From positions 1 through 64,000 of the forward strand of contig CAJOLG010000001.1 in NCBI GenBank assembly GCA_905235315.1: a DNA stretch of 64,000 bases. The letters run 5' to 3'. Shown in pieces: positions 8,344 through 16,430 of this stretch; the first letter of the stretch is position 1; each line of letters opens with the position of its first letter. Position numbers and translations under genes: made by a program. The notes below the pieces were generated by a model, which ran no database searches, was not told the origin of the DNA, and saw nothing but the letters and a program-made list of their open reading frames with translations. Origin of the DNA: an uncultured Solobacterium sp. GTDB taxonomy: Bacteria; Bacillota_I; Bacilli_A; Erysipelotrichales; Erysipelotrichaceae.

Positions 8344-9816
8344 TTATTCCACGTGCTTTCCGACTTCCATATCGACTCCGTCAAACGAGAAGATCTCCAG
8401 CGACTTCTGAATTGTTTTATTGTCCGCAGCCATATTTTCTTTCGCCATACGGCCCTTTCCGGACACCGCATCCGAGATGCATGCAGGTCCGGCGATACAG
8501 CCGCCCGGACAGCACATGCCTTCCAGAATATCAAATGTGAATCTCCCTGCCTGCATGATCTGCAGCTGCTTCTTGCATTCCGCTGCGCCGTTGGCCATGA
8601 ACGCGGTATACGGGCCGTCCCCATGTTCTTTGGCTGCCTCGGCAACTGCCTGGGCGACACCGCCGCTGAATGCGAAGTTACGGGCGTAAACAGAAGGATA
8701 TTCTTCTTCCGTCGCTTCCACTTCTTCCGGGTTGATTCCCTGTGATATCAGCATCGCCGCAAGTTCTTCATAAGTGAGAACGTAATCTACGACGCTGTAG
8801 TCTTCCATCGCCTCCTGCTTCTTGGCAAGGCACGGGCCGATAAATACGACACCGGCTCCCGGATGTTCGTACTTGATCTTCCGGGCAATTGCCTCCATCG
8901 GCGTTACCGTTGTGGACTTGTTTTCCATATAGAGCTTCGGGAAATGAATTCTCAGCATATTGACAAATCCCGGGCAGCAGGAAGTTGTCATCGGTTTGCC
9001 GTCTTTCTTGTGTTCTGCGAGTTCGCGGTACTCAAAGTCCGCCACCGCATCAGCTCCGACCGCAACTTCAACACACTTTGTGAAACCGAGCTTCTCCACA
9101 CTCTTCAAAACCTGCGGCAGTGTGGTGTTTTCAAACTGTCCCTGAATAGACGGTGCGACAACGGCATATACTTCCGTTCCCATCCTGATCGCCTTGATAA
9201 CCGGAACGACCCAGGATACATCCTCGATCGCGCCAAACGGGCAGGCACCTTCGCACTGACCGCAGTTAATGCACTTTTTATCATCAATTACCGCAATATT
9301 GTTGGCATCCCAGCTGATTGCCTGCACCGGGCAGTGGGCGAAGCACGGACGCTCTGTCACAACGATTGCGCTGTACGGACACGCTCTTGCGCAGGAGCCG
9401 CATTCCTTACATTTGGTATAGTCGATCTCGCTCCGTTCGCTGCCGATATGAATGGCACCGAAGCGGCAGGCCGCAAGACAGGATTTTGCCATGCATTTGC
9501 GGCAGTTGTCCGTGACACGGATCTTTTTGATCGAGCAGCCGTCACATGCGGCATCGATCACATGAATGATCTGACGCGCATTCGGTTCAATCTCTTCCCG
9601 CGCCATTTTGCCCATCGCGAGGCGTACCCGCTGGCGCAGCACCTCCCGCTCCTTGTATACACAGCAGCGGTACCGCGGCCCGTCAAGCGATACGAGATTT
9701 CTGGCGTACGCCTGAACTTCATCCTCAATTACGTCACCGTCAAACGCCTGCTTGCAGATATTCACGAGAATATCAAACTTAAACTGGCGTGACTCGTGGG
9801 TAAACATGTTTGCCAT
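8344..9816 (-). CDS. [FeFe] hydrogenase, group B-like
   Basis: A 490-residue cytoplasmic iron-only hydrogenase. The N-terminal half carries several cysteine clusters for 4Fe-4S centres (CRKCMAKSCLAAC, CKECGSCARAC, CINCGQCEGAC). The H-cluster motifs are intact: TSCCPGF, PCLAKK and EGMCCPGGCIAGP. The ending CIAGP rather than GGGQP is typical of group B enzymes. The start has an AAGGAG Shine-Dalgarno. It lies 30 nt after the DJ-1-like gene and before the 2Fe-2S protein gene. It may evolve H2 with ferredoxin as partner or act together with the sensory enzyme; the physiological direction is unknown. No HydE/F/G maturase genes are in the window. Confidence 0.9.
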   Translation of the reverse strand: MANMFTHESRQFKFDILVNICKQAFDGDVIEDEVQAYARNLVSLDGPRYRCCVYKEREVLRQRVRLAMGKMAREEIEPNARQIIHVIDAACDGCSIKKIRVTDNCRKCMAKSCLAACRFGAIHIGSERSEIDYTKCKECGSCARACPYSAIVVTERPCFAHCPVQAISWDANNIAVIDDKKCINCGQCEGACPFGAIEDVSWVVPVIKAIRMGTEVYAVVAPSIQGQFENTTLPQVLKSVEKLGFTKCVEVAVGADAVADFEYRELAEHKKDGKPMTTSCCPGFVNMLRIHFPKLYMENKSTTVTPMEAIARKIKYEHPGAGVVFIGPCLAKKQEAMEDYSVVDYVLTYEELAAMLISQGINPEEVEATEEEYPSVYARNFAFSGGVAQAVAEAAKEHGDGPYTAFMANGAAECKKQLQIMQAGRFTFDILEGMCCPGGCIAGPACISDAVSGKGRMAKENMAADNKTIQKSLEIFSFDGVDMEVGKHVE

Positions 9817-9846
9817 AATACTGTTCTCCTTTATTTCGTTTTCCGA

Positions 9847-10422
9847 TTATTCCGGTTTTTCCAGGGTCCGGAAACTGTGCTCATACTGCATCCCGTACTC
9901 CAGCTTGCGCATAACGGATTCATCCGTAAGGCGCCGGATAATGAGGCGGGCAAACTCAATGGTTGCGCCCATGCCCCTGCCGGTAATCACATTTCCGTCT
10001 TCCACCGCCAGTTCGGTTTCATAAATACCGCCGTATGCGTCATCCGCAAAATCCGGAAAGCTCGTGTAATGCTTTCCCTTCAGGATCCCCAGATGGCCGA
10101 GAACAGACGGTGCTGCACAGATTGCACAGGTCAGTTTTCCGGCCGCAAAATGTTCTTTCAGGGCCTGTCTCAGCGGTTCGAACCCATCCAGGTTCATCGT
10201 GCCGGCCTTTCCGCCGGGAAGAATCAATACATCATACCCGGAAGGATCAATTTCCTTCCATACTTTGTCTGCGAACAGGCGCACACCATGAGAGGTTTCC
10301 ACAATCGGATCATCCGTGATTGAAACGGAATCCACCGGGATTCCTGCCCTTCTGAGCATATCGATTGTTATCATCCCTTCACAGTCTTCAAACCCTTTCG
10401 CAAGAAAAACTGCGCATCGCAT
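9847..10422 (-). CDS. DJ-1/PfpI family protein
   Basis: A 191-residue cytoplasmic protein of the DJ-1/ThiJ branch. The conserved Glu sits in LAKGFEDCEG (about residue 12), and the nucleophile-elbow cysteine in CAICAAPSVLG (about residue 100). Family members include glyoxalases, deglycases and chaperones, so the reaction cannot be fixed from sequence. An AAAGGAG Shine-Dalgarno precedes the ATG and a clear TATAAT lies 25 nt upstream. It appears to head the hydrogenase operon, since only 30 nt separate it from the next gene and no terminator is seen there. A role in protecting thiols or iron-sulfur proteins is speculation. Confidence 0.85.
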   Translation of the reverse strand: MRCAVFLAKGFEDCEGMITIDMLRRAGIPVDSVSITDDPIVETSHGVRLFADKVWKEIDPSGYDVLILPGGKAGTMNLDGFEPLRQALKEHFAAGKLTCAICAAPSVLGHLGILKGKHYTSFPDFADDAYGGIYETELAVEDGNVITGRGMGATIEFARLIIRRLTDESVMRKLEYGMQYEHSFRTLEKPE

Positions 10423-10447
10423 TATGCGTCTCCTTTACTTTGTTAAA

Positions 10448-10453
10448 ATTATA
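10448..10453 (-). promoter_or_regulatory. -10 box upstream of the DJ-1-like gene and hydrogenase operon
   Basis: TATAAT on the minus strand, 25 nt before the ATG at 10422, leaving room for the AAAGGAG Shine-Dalgarno. No strong -35 box. Confidence 0.5.
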
Positions 10454-10498
10454 ACATGCTCGGACCGGTTCTCCTACACAATCCCGGCTGCTTCCCGC

Positions 10499-10530
10499 AA
10501 AAAAGAGACCCGCATTGCCTGCGGATCTCC
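10499..10530 (-). terminator. Rho-independent terminator of an unidentified minus-strand transcript
   Basis: Minus strand: 10-bp stem GAGATCCGCA / TGCGGGTCTC with one G-T pair, a 5-nt loop, then a run of six T. Confidence 0.75.
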
Positions 10531-10816
10531 TCGTGCTTATTCTGTCTGCGTTTTTCGGCGGATTCGACCGGATGGCTGTCGGCGTTGAACCACTATGAAT
10601 CTCGGTGATAAGGAGGTATTATTCAAAATGATCTGCTGTGTTCCGTCACATTCCAGGAAACCAGACTCGTGCTTTTTCAGCGTATTCACTTCCGAAATTC
10701 CTGCCCGGGCAGATCGGCGCCGCCCTCAAGCATCCTTTCCGGCGAAGCGATCGGAACAACACGTTGTACGCATCACCGACGGGCCATCGTTACCGCCCGC
10801 AGACCTGTAGCTTTGT

Positions 10817-10915
10817 TTACGCAGGCTCGTCTCTGAAATCAGACGGCACTGCCATCAGAAATTCCCGGTCCCATGTGTTACCTCCCGGATAATTGTTTTT
10901 TCTATCCTTCTTCAC
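10817..10915 (-). CDS. Possible 32-residue ORF (very uncertain)
   Basis: A GTG-start frame encoding a peptide with stretches NNYPGGNTWDREF and VPSDFRDEPA. Its composition looks more protein-like than the other frames of this gap. There is no clear Shine-Dalgarno and no recognised family. It could be the remnant of a longer gene or chance. Confidence 0.15.
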   Translation of the reverse strand: MKKDRKNNYPGGNTWDREFLMAVPSDFRDEPA

Positions 10916-10987
10916 TTTCGTGATAACCGAAAAACAAAAATATTGAAACCCCTAACATTCTCTGCCAGCTGTGTTATACTGATTGTT

Positions 10988-11017
10988 GGGTGCAGGGATT
11001 GCACTTTTTTTATTTTT
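10988..11017 (+). terminator. Plus-strand terminator-like hairpin
   Basis: Stem GTGCA / TGCAC with a 5-nt loop followed by seven T. The stem is short but the T tract is strong. No plus-strand gene is identified upstream. Confidence 0.45.
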
Positions 11018-11046
11018 AAAGGCAAGCGGATTCCTTCGCCTGCCTC
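11018..11046 (-). terminator. Terminator of typA
   Basis: Minus strand: hairpin with arms AGGCAGGCG and CGCTTGCCT around GAAGGAATC, then TTT. It lies 13 nt after the typA stop. The T run is weak. Confidence 0.5.
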
Positions 11047-11058
11047 TTTGTGATTGTT

Positions 11059-12900
11059 TCAGTCGCTGTCTTCGTCCTCCAGACGGCCGAGCTCACGTGC
11101 ATGCCGTCTGCGGTCGATAATCGTCAGATACTTCTTCCGCACCCGGATATCCGACGGTGTAATCTCAACCAGTTCATCATCATTGATAAACTCGATTGCC
11201 TGTTCCAGCGTCAGGATACGCGGCGGAACCAGTTTCATCGCTTCGTCGTTTCCGGTGGAACGGACCGCGGTCATCTTCTTGTTTTTGATCGGGTTGACGG
11301 TCATATCACGGTTCTTTGCGGATACCCCGATGATCATGCCCTCATATACCGGTGTCTGCGCACCGATGAAGAGCTGACCGCGCTCCTGGATATTCCAGAG
11401 CGCATATGTCATCGCCCCGCCTGTTTCCGTGGAAATCAGCGCACCGTTCTCCCGCTGGGGAATATCACCCTTCCAGGGTTCATACCCATACAGGCGCTGC
11501 ACCATGGTGCCTTCCCCGTGGGTGGTATTGATGAAATCGCTCCGGTAGCCGATCAGGCCGCGGGTCGGAACCGTATAGGTGATCCGGGTATAGCTTCCTT
11601 CATCTTCCATATTCTTCAGCATGCCCTTGCGGATATTCAGTGCCGAAATCACGGTGCCGCTGTATTCATTCGGAACATCGCATACGACTTCCTCGATCGG
11701 TTCGCAGGTCTGGCCGTCGATCTTCTTCAGGATGACTTCCGGCCGCGAGACTGCGACTTCATATCCCTCACGCCGCATCTGCTCGAGCAGAATCGTGAGA
11801 TGAAGTTCCCCGCGCCCGCTGACCTTGAAGGTATCGGTGGAATCGGTCTCTTCCACCCGCAGACCGACATTGACTTCCAGCTCTTTTTCAAGCCGCTCCC
11901 GGATATTGCGGGATGTGACAAATTTGCCGACCTTGCCGGCAAACGGGCTGTCATTGACCATGAAGTTCATGGACAGGGTCGGCTCCTCGATCCGGATTAC
12001 CGGCATCGGATCCGGGCTGCCTTCCGGGCAAAGCGTATCCCCGATGGAAATATCCGGGATGCCGGAAATCATGACGATTTCCCCGCACTGTGCTTCCGGT
12101 ACCGCGACCCGGCTGAGTCCTTTGTATACAAACACCTGGTTTGTTTTTCCTTTGGTGTTCTTTCCGGATTTGTTGCAGACATCATAAACCGTCGCTTCTT
12201 TCAGCGTGCCGGAGTAAATCCGGCCGATCCCGAGACGGCCGATGTAGTCATCATAGGCCAGGGCACACACCTGCATCTGGACGTTTTCATTCATGAGGTC
12301 CGGATATGCCTGGGCATGATGAATGATGGTCTCAAACAGCGGTGTGATGTCTTCGTTGGTATCGTTGTCCCAGTCGTAGCGGACAATGCCCTGCCGGGCA
12401 ACCCCGTAGAGAATCGGGAAATCAAGCTGATCGTCCGCCGCGTTGAGATCGAGGAACAGATCATAGACTTCATCAATGACCTCCTCTGCCCGCTGGTCGG
12501 GTTTGTCCATTTTATTGATGAGAAGAATCGGGCGAAGACCGATTTCAAGACTCTTCTGCAGAACAAAACGGGTCTGCGGCATCGGCCCTTCACTGGAGTC
12601 AACCAGAAGAATGACGGTATCCACTGTTTTGATAATGCGCTCCACTTCCGAAGAGAAGTCCGCATGGCCCGGGGTATCCACGATATTGATCTTGTAATCC
12701 TTATAGGTTACCGAGCAGTTCTTGGAATAGATCGTGATTCCGCGTTCCCGTTCCAGGGCGTTGGAATCCATAACACAGTCAACGACTTTCTCATTGTCTT
12801 TAAAAACATGACTCTGTTTCAGAAACGCATCGACCAGTGTGGATTTTCCCGCGTCAACATGTGCGATCACGGCTATATTGATAATCTTCTGATAGTCCAT
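11059..12900 (-). CDS. typA: Ribosome-associated GTPase TypA/BipA
   Basis: A 613-residue translational GTPase of the EF-G superfamily that acts on ribosomes and in 50S assembly, especially under stress. The G motifs are all present: AHVDAGKST (about 14-22), [13 protein letters not shown] (about 76-83) and NKMD (about 130). EF-G-like domains and the BipA-specific C-terminal domain follow. The length matches the family. It is a single-gene unit with a near-consensus promoter upstream (12926-12954) and a terminator at 11018-11046. Confidence 0.97.
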   Translation of the reverse strand: MDYQKIINIAVIAHVDAGKSTLVDAFLKQSHVFKDNEKVVDCVMDSNALERERGITIYSKNCSVTYKDYKINIVDTPGHADFSSEVERIIKTVDTVILLVDSSEGPMPQTRFVLQKSLEIGLRPILLINKMDKPDQRAEEVIDEVYDLFLDLNAADDQLDFPILYGVARQGIVRYDWDNDTNEDITPLFETIIHHAQAYPDLMNENVQMQVCALAYDDYIGRLGIGRIYSGTLKEATVYDVCNKSGKNTKGKTNQVFVYKGLSRVAVPEAQCGEIVMISGIPDISIGDTLCPEGSPDPMPVIRIEEPTLSMNFMVNDSPFAGKVGKFVTSRNIRERLEKELEVNVGLRVEETDSTDTFKVSGRGELHLTILLEQMRREGYEVAVSRPEVILKKIDGQTCEPIEEVVCDVPNEYSGTVISALNIRKGMLKNMEDEGSYTRITYTVPTRGLIGYRSDFINTTHGEGTMVQRLYGYEPWKGDIPQRENGALISTETGGAMTYALWNIQERGQLFIGAQTPVYEGMIIGVSAKNRDMTVNPIKNKKMTAVRSTGNDEAMKLVPPRILTLEQAIEFINDDELVEITPSDIRVRKKYLTIIDRRRHARELGRLEDEDSD

Positions 12901-12925
12901 AGTCCTTCACCCTCAAAACCTAATA

Positions 12926-12954
12926 ATTATATGGTTCGCTGTCCTTTTTGACAA
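12926..12954 (-). promoter_or_regulatory. typA promoter
   Basis: Minus strand: -35 TTGTCA (12949-12954), 17-bp spacer, -10 TATAAT (12926-12931), 25 nt before the ATG. Confidence 0.8.
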
Positions 12955-13019
12955 CTCAAAACACGATGAATATGCTCCTTTCGCGCCTCTTGCCTCCCCG
13001 TACCGCTTCTGCGGCCGGG

Positions 13020-13053
13020 GAAAAAGAAAACACATCTTCGCCGGGAAGATGTG
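13020..13053 (-). terminator. Terminator of tRNA-Leu
   Basis: Minus strand: 9-bp perfect stem CACATCTTC / GAAGATGTG with a 5-nt loop and TTTTCTTTTT, 11 nt after the tRNA. Confidence 0.9.
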
Positions 13054-13064
13054 CATTTCACAAA

Positions 13065-13148
13065 TGGTGCACCAGACAGGACTTGAACCTGCACGAATCT
13101 CTTCATACGCCCCTCAAGCGTACGTGTCTGCCATTCCACCACTGGTGC
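13065..13148 (-). tRNA. tRNA-Leu (anticodon GAG)
   Basis: An 84-nt gene including encoded CCA. Acceptor stem GCACCAG / CTGGTGC with discriminator A. The anticodon stem TACGC / GCGTA holds loop TTGAGGG with anticodon GAG, which reads CUC/CUU. A long variable arm typical of class II tRNA-Leu and a T arm with GGTTCAAGTCC follow. It has its own promoter at 13159-13186 and a strong terminator. Confidence 0.96.
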
Positions 13149-13158
13149 GTGCTTTGTT

Positions 13159-13186
13159 ATTATAACAGGTTCATCGATTTCGTCAA
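13159..13186 (-). promoter_or_regulatory. tRNA-Leu promoter
   Basis: Minus strand: -35 TTGACG (13181-13186), 16-bp spacer, -10 TATAAT (13159-13164). It overlaps the divergent promoter of the carboxypeptidase gene. Confidence 0.75.
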
Positions 13187-13198
13187 ATCATATATAAT
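13170..13198 (+). promoter_or_regulatory. Carboxypeptidase gene promoter, candidate leaderless
   Basis: -10 TATAAT (13193-13198) with a weak -35 TTCATC (13170-13175) at 17 bp. Only 7 nt, all T, lie between the -10 box and the ATG. Confidence 0.55.
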
Positions 13199-13205
13199 TT
13201 TTTTT

Positions 13206-14573
13206 ATGAAAGAATTTCTTCGCCGTTCCGCCGCAGTGCTCGCGGTCCTTTCGCTTACGGGATGTTCCGTTCCGGAAGAGCGCCCGGTACAGCTGAATCC
13301 CTCCGAATACAAGCCGATGGAAACCCTGGATCTCCATTGTGATTATGTTTATCTGATCGACCCCGATACCGGGCAGACGCTGATCGACCGCGGTTCGGAA
13401 GACAGGATGTATCCGGCCAGTCTTACCAAAGTGATGACATCGATCATCGCGATTGAGGAGATTCCGGATCCGGAACATGTCACGATTGAGTTTACCCAGG
13501 AAATGCTGAACGGGCTGATCGCCGCAAGTGCGAACCGGGCCGGCTTTCTTCCGGGGGATTCTCCGACGGCGCTGGATCATATATACGGAGACCTGCTTCC
13601 TTCCGGGGCGGACTGCTCGCGCGCCCTTGCCTTTTATATCGCAGGCGATGAAGAGGCCTTCGTTGGGCTGATGAACGATAAAGCGGCAGAACTCGGAATG
13701 AACGATACGCATTTTGTGAACACCTCCGGCCTGCACGATGATGATCACTATACCACCTGCCGGGATATGATGACCCTCTATCTCTACTGCATGAAGAATG
13801 AAACCTTCATGGACATTCTCAGGACACAGGTCCACACCTCCGTGCCGGTAACCCACTTTCCAAACGGCCTTGGCATGACAAATTTTGTGCTCATGTATAT
13901 CAATCAGGAAAATCCGCAGTATCAGGATTATCAGATTCCCGGATTTGTGGCGGGAAAGAGCGGGTATACCATCGAGGGGCAGTACACGCTCGTATCCAAT
14001 GCGGACATCAACGGCATGAACCTTGTGATGGTCAATGCCCACGGCTATGTGGAACCCCATTACCCCGCAAGTATCGAAGATGCCTCGGTGGTGTACAACT
14101 GGTACCGGGAACACTTTGCGCGGCAGACCCCCGTTGAGGAAGGCCAGTCCTTCGGAAGCGTTCGGGTGCGCAATTCCTTCGGAAACAATATTGAGGCAGT
14201 TGCGGCAGAAGGCTTCACCGCCGATCTGCCGAATGACGAAAACCTGCATCTGTATATCGATCTCCCGGAGACAATCCAGGCCCCGGTTGCGGCCGGGGAG
14301 CGGATCGGATCCGTAACGGTTTATTCGTATGACCGGCGGCTTCGGACAATTGACCTCCTTGCCTCAGACGCAAGACCTGTGAGTTTCTTCGGCAGAATCC
14401 AGACCGGTCTTTATGACTATACCGGAGGCCGTGTCTGGCTCGGAGTCATTCTGATCTGCCTGATCGCGGCAGCCTTCTTCTGTCTGATCGTCCTGCTCAC
14501 GCTGAGTTACCGCCAGAACCGGAAGAAAACACGCAGACATTCCAGCACAAACAGAACAGAACATAAAAACTGA
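13206..14573 (+). CDS. D-alanyl-D-alanine carboxypeptidase (S11 family), lipoprotein
   Basis: A 455-residue low-molecular-weight penicillin-binding protein that trims D-Ala from peptidoglycan stem peptides outside the cell. It has a signal peptide with lipobox LTGC, then the S11 motifs: SLTK (SxxK with catalytic Ser, about residue 75), a second motif in the SGADCSRAL segment where S11 enzymes have SxN (here SGA), and KSGYT for KTG (about residue 255). The C-terminal beta domain is followed by a membrane helix near 418-440 and a basic tail, an arrangement usual for DacA/DacF. The open frame extends 86 codons upstream but there runs antisense through the tRNA gene, so the ATG at 13206 is correct. 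No Shine-Dalgarno; the -10 box is 7 nt upstream. Confidence 0.88.
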   Translation: MKEFLRRSAAVLAVLSLTGCSVPEERPVQLNPSEYKPMETLDLHCDYVYLIDPDTGQTLIDRGSEDRMYPASLTKVMTSIIAIEEIPDPEHVTIEFTQEMLNGLIAASANRAGFLPGDSPTALDHIYGDLLPSGADCSRALAFYIAGDEEAFVGLMNDKAAELGMNDTHFVNTSGLHDDDHYTTCRDMMTLYLYCMKNETFMDILRTQVHTSVPVTHFPNGLGMTNFVLMYINQENPQYQDYQIPGFVAGKSGYTIEGQYTLVSNADINGMNLVMVNAHGYVEPHYPASIEDASVVYNWYREHFARQTPVEEGQSFGSVRVRNSFGNNIEAVAAEGFTADLPNDENLHLYIDLPETIQAPVAAGERIGSVTVYSYDRRLRTIDLLASDARPVSFFGRIQTGLYDYTGGRVWLGVILICLIAAAFFCLIVLLTLSYRQNRKKTRRHSSTNRTEHKN

Positions 14574-14602
14574 AGGCCGGATTTGATTCCGGCCTTTGTC
14601 TG
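14573..14602 (+). terminator. Terminator of the carboxypeptidase gene
   Basis: 9-bp stem AAGGCCGGA / TCCGGCCTT, 5-nt loop, then TTGTCTGTTT. It begins at the stop codon and could serve both strands. Confidence 0.7.
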
Positions 14603-14606
14603 TTTA

Positions 14607-15119
14607 TTATTCCTTCTTTTCTTCCCCTTCCGTAATCAGCGGCAGATCTTTTCCGCACTGAACGCATTTCAGCGCAAGGTAGCGGTTTTCCGTTCCGCAG
14701 TACGGGCATGTTCTGGACGCCAGTGTTTTTTCCGGAAGCCTGGCTCCGCAGTTCGTGCAGAATTCATTCTCGGCAGGCATCGGTTCGCCGCAGGACGGGC
14801 ACAGCTTGTATTTGCTGAGTTCCCTGTCTTCAATCGCATCAATCATGCTGTCCCAGCGTTTTGACAGCGTATCAATATCGGGAAGTTCGGTTTTCTTTTC
14901 GGTACCGGAAAATTCCACCGGCACCTCTTCTCCCTTTTCCATTGCCTCAAGGGATTCGGTAATCCGATCCGCAGCTTCGTTGATCGTGCTGATTGCCTTC
15001 TCAGTCATCGGTTTATCAAACGTTTCAGAAAATTTCTTTTCCACCTGGTCAAACAGGTTATCGCCCACTTCTTCGAACTTGCTCTTTTTCCCGTTAAACA
15101 ATCCATCAAACAGTCCCAT
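14607..15119 (-). CDS. Zinc-ribbon protein
   Basis: A 170-residue cytoplasmic protein of unknown role. Residues about 1-105 are acidic and helical (MGLFDGLFNGKKS start), followed by two zinc ribbons: CPSCGEPMPAENEFCTNC (about 107-124) and CPYCGTENRYLALKCVQC (about 137-154). The ATG at 15119 was chosen because GGAGGG lies 7-10 nt upstream; the longer frame has no such signal. The architecture resembles the zinc-ribbon protein at 17151, but on the other strand. The partner could be nucleic acid or protein. Confidence 0.7.
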   Translation of the reverse strand: MGLFDGLFNGKKSKFEEVGDNLFDQVEKKFSETFDKPMTEKAISTINEAADRITESLEAMEKGEEVPVEFSGTEKKTELPDIDTLSKRWDSMIDAIEDRELSKYKLCPSCGEPMPAENEFCTNCGARLPEKTLASRTCPYCGTENRYLALKCVQCGKDLPLITEGEEKKE

Positions 15120-15135
15120 TGTCCGTTTCCCTCCA

Positions 15136-16176
15136 TTAATTATTCTGTGCCTGCAGACGCTTCTTTTCAATAAATCCCGTGATTTTTCCTGCAATGGAAT
15201 GAACCAGGGCGCCTGCCAGTATCGTCATTGCCAGGATGATCAGGCTGTACACCCAGCCGCGGTATTCAAACGGAAGCCGCGCAAGCGGGGTTTCCCGGAA
15301 GAACCGAAGCAGCAATTCAAAAATCAGATAAACTTCCAGCGAGATCGTACCAATCCCGGAAAGAAACTGTACCGGTGCCGTGAAACTGCGTTCTGTCAGG
15401 AACGCCGTAAGTCCGGCCGCAAGAAACAGCAGCGGAACTTCAAACAGAAGCACGGAATACCACCGCAGAACCCAGTCCAGGGTGCTGTATGCGGCTGCAG
15501 CCCCGCTCTGGCAGAGAATCATAAGAACCGTTCCCAAAAGAAATCCGGCTGCCATCCCTATTCCTTCCTTTGCGGTAACAGGCTTTTTTTCATACACCCG
15601 CTGCGCAGTGCAGAGTCCCAGCAGGAAGGAAGGTGTCCGGACAAAGAACAGGTTCTGCGGGGTTCCCCGCATCAGAAAACCCGAAATCAGCGAAGCGGCC
15701 CAAAACAATGTAAACCACACCCGTCTGTGCCTGGAATCCAGGGCAGCGAGGAGCAGCGGGCTCAGAAGATAAAGCACCGTGATTCCGGAGATAAACCACA
15801 TGGACAGATCATTCCGCAGCCAGAATGACAGCGTCGAGGCAAGCAGCACGGCATAGCGCTTTCCGGTCTGTTCCATGAAGCAGCGGATGATCACGATTAT
15901 GAGATATGCAGGAAAGATCCGCAGGAAGCGGCGTCTGTAGAAGGCGGCGATTCCGTCATGATTCCGCTTCCATGAAAAATACAGACCGACAGCCGAGAGA
16001 TACAGGAAGCAGTCCACCCCGCAGTAACCGGTCGCTTTCAGATACGCTGCAGGAGGCCACGAAAACCAGATCGTGCTGTGCAGTAAAACGATCCAGAGCG
16101 TTGCTCCTCCCAGCAATACCCCGCGGTATCTGCTGAGAATCCCCCAGTTTCGGATATCTGACGTTCGGCGTGTCAC
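15136..16176 (-). CDS. Membrane acyltransferase, Acyl_transf_3 (OafA/YrhL-like)
   Basis: A 346-residue multi-pass membrane protein with about ten hydrophobic segments. The family signature is present: Arg in SRYRGVLL and a His about ten residues on in IVLLHS, then GYCGVDCFLYLSAVGLYFSW and the YRRRFLRIFPAYL motif. Such proteins O-acylate cell-surface glycans or peptidoglycan using cytoplasmic acyl-CoA. I chose the GTG at 16176: it overlaps the stop of the 53-residue ORF (GTGA) and has GGAG 7 nt upstream. Longer starts at 16209 or 16251 would run inside that ORF in another frame. Confidence 0.8.
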   Translation of the reverse strand: MTRRTSDIRNWGILSRYRGVLLGGATLWIVLLHSTIWFSWPPAAYLKATGYCGVDCFLYLSAVGLYFSWKRNHDGIAAFYRRRFLRIFPAYLIIVIIRCFMEQTGKRYAVLLASTLSFWLRNDLSMWFISGITVLYLLSPLLLAALDSRHRRVWFTLFWAASLISGFLMRGTPQNLFFVRTPSFLLGLCTAQRVYEKKPVTAKEGIGMAAGFLLGTVLMILCQSGAAAAYSTLDWVLRWYSVLLFEVPLLFLAAGLTAFLTERSFTAPVQFLSGIGTISLEVYLIFELLLRFFRETPLARLPFEYRGWVYSLIILAMTILAGALVHSIAGKITGFIEKKRLQAQNN

Positions 16177-16334
16177 AGGTCTTCTCCGTTTGAGAACAGA
16201 CGCAGCCATTTGATGGAACCCCGCAGGCAGCTGAACCCGTTCTGCGCACACTCGGAAAGAGGCCGCTCTGCACTGCCTTCATACTGATTCACAGCGGCTG
16301 CACCGCCCCGTAAAAACCGATCTCTGAATCTCAT
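16173..16334 (-). CDS. Small 53-residue ORF coupled to the acyltransferase gene
   Basis: An ATG-start frame of 53 codons, rich in Arg, Gly and Ser, with three Cys (SECAQNGFSCL and surrounding) and no membrane segment. AAGGAGG lies 11 nt before the ATG, and TAGGAT, a possible -10 box, lies about 30 nt upstream. Its stop overlaps the GTG of the acyltransferase by 4 nt. No family recognised. It may be a genuine small protein, or a leader whose translation couples to the acyltransferase. Confidence 0.45.
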   Translation of the reverse strand: MRFRDRFLRGGAAAVNQYEGSAERPLSECAQNGFSCLRGSIKWLRLFSNGEDL

Positions 16335-16388
16335 ACCGCCATGTGCCTCCTTCCGTCAAATTCATCCTAGCATGGAACCTGCCCGCAT

Positions 16389-16421
16389 ATAAAAACAGTT
16401 GTCGGAAAAGACAACTGTCTT
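16389..16421 (-). terminator. Terminator of the PfpI-like gene
   Basis: Minus strand: perfect stem ACAGTTGTC / GACAACTGT, then TTTTTAT. Confidence 0.85.
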
Positions 16422-16430
16422 TGGGCCGGA

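Larger units (their letters stand above)
10423..11058. other. 636-nt gap without a confident gene; possible small RNA or gene remnant
   Basis: No convincing protein gene is visible. The gap holds three terminator-like hairpins (10499-10530 minus, 10988-11017 plus, 11018-11046 minus), which imply transcripts in both directions. The minus-strand terminator at 10499-10530 lies upstream of the DJ-1-like gene and cannot belong to typA, which has its own. It therefore points to an unidentified minus-strand transcript of up to about 450 nt. A 32-codon GTG-start ORF lies at 10817-10915 (minus). A plus-strand AAGGAGG precedes an ATG at 10628 by 11 nt. I could not match tmRNA, RNase P, SRP or 6S RNA signatures. 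Confidence 0.4.

Noticed and set aside
10540..10580. Possible tmRNA 5' end (GGATTCGACC motif, plus strand)
   Set aside because: No tag-peptide frame, no matching 3' tRNA-like end with CCA, and no acceptor-stem partner at the right distance.
10423..11058. RNase P, SRP or 6S RNA
   Set aside because: None of the invariant sequence blocks (for example AGGAAAGTCC of RNase P) is present on either strand.
11050..12951. 633-codon open frame on the plus strand antisense to typA
   Set aside because: Its translation has no recognisable motif; it is the shadow of a strongly conserved gene. Similar long antisense frames over fadD-like, tex, Ogt/ManA and GH43 genes were rejected for the same reason.
12948..13205. 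N-terminal extension of the carboxypeptidase frame
   Set aside because: It runs antisense through the tRNA-Leu gene and its terminator and lacks a start signal; the signal peptide begins at 13206.
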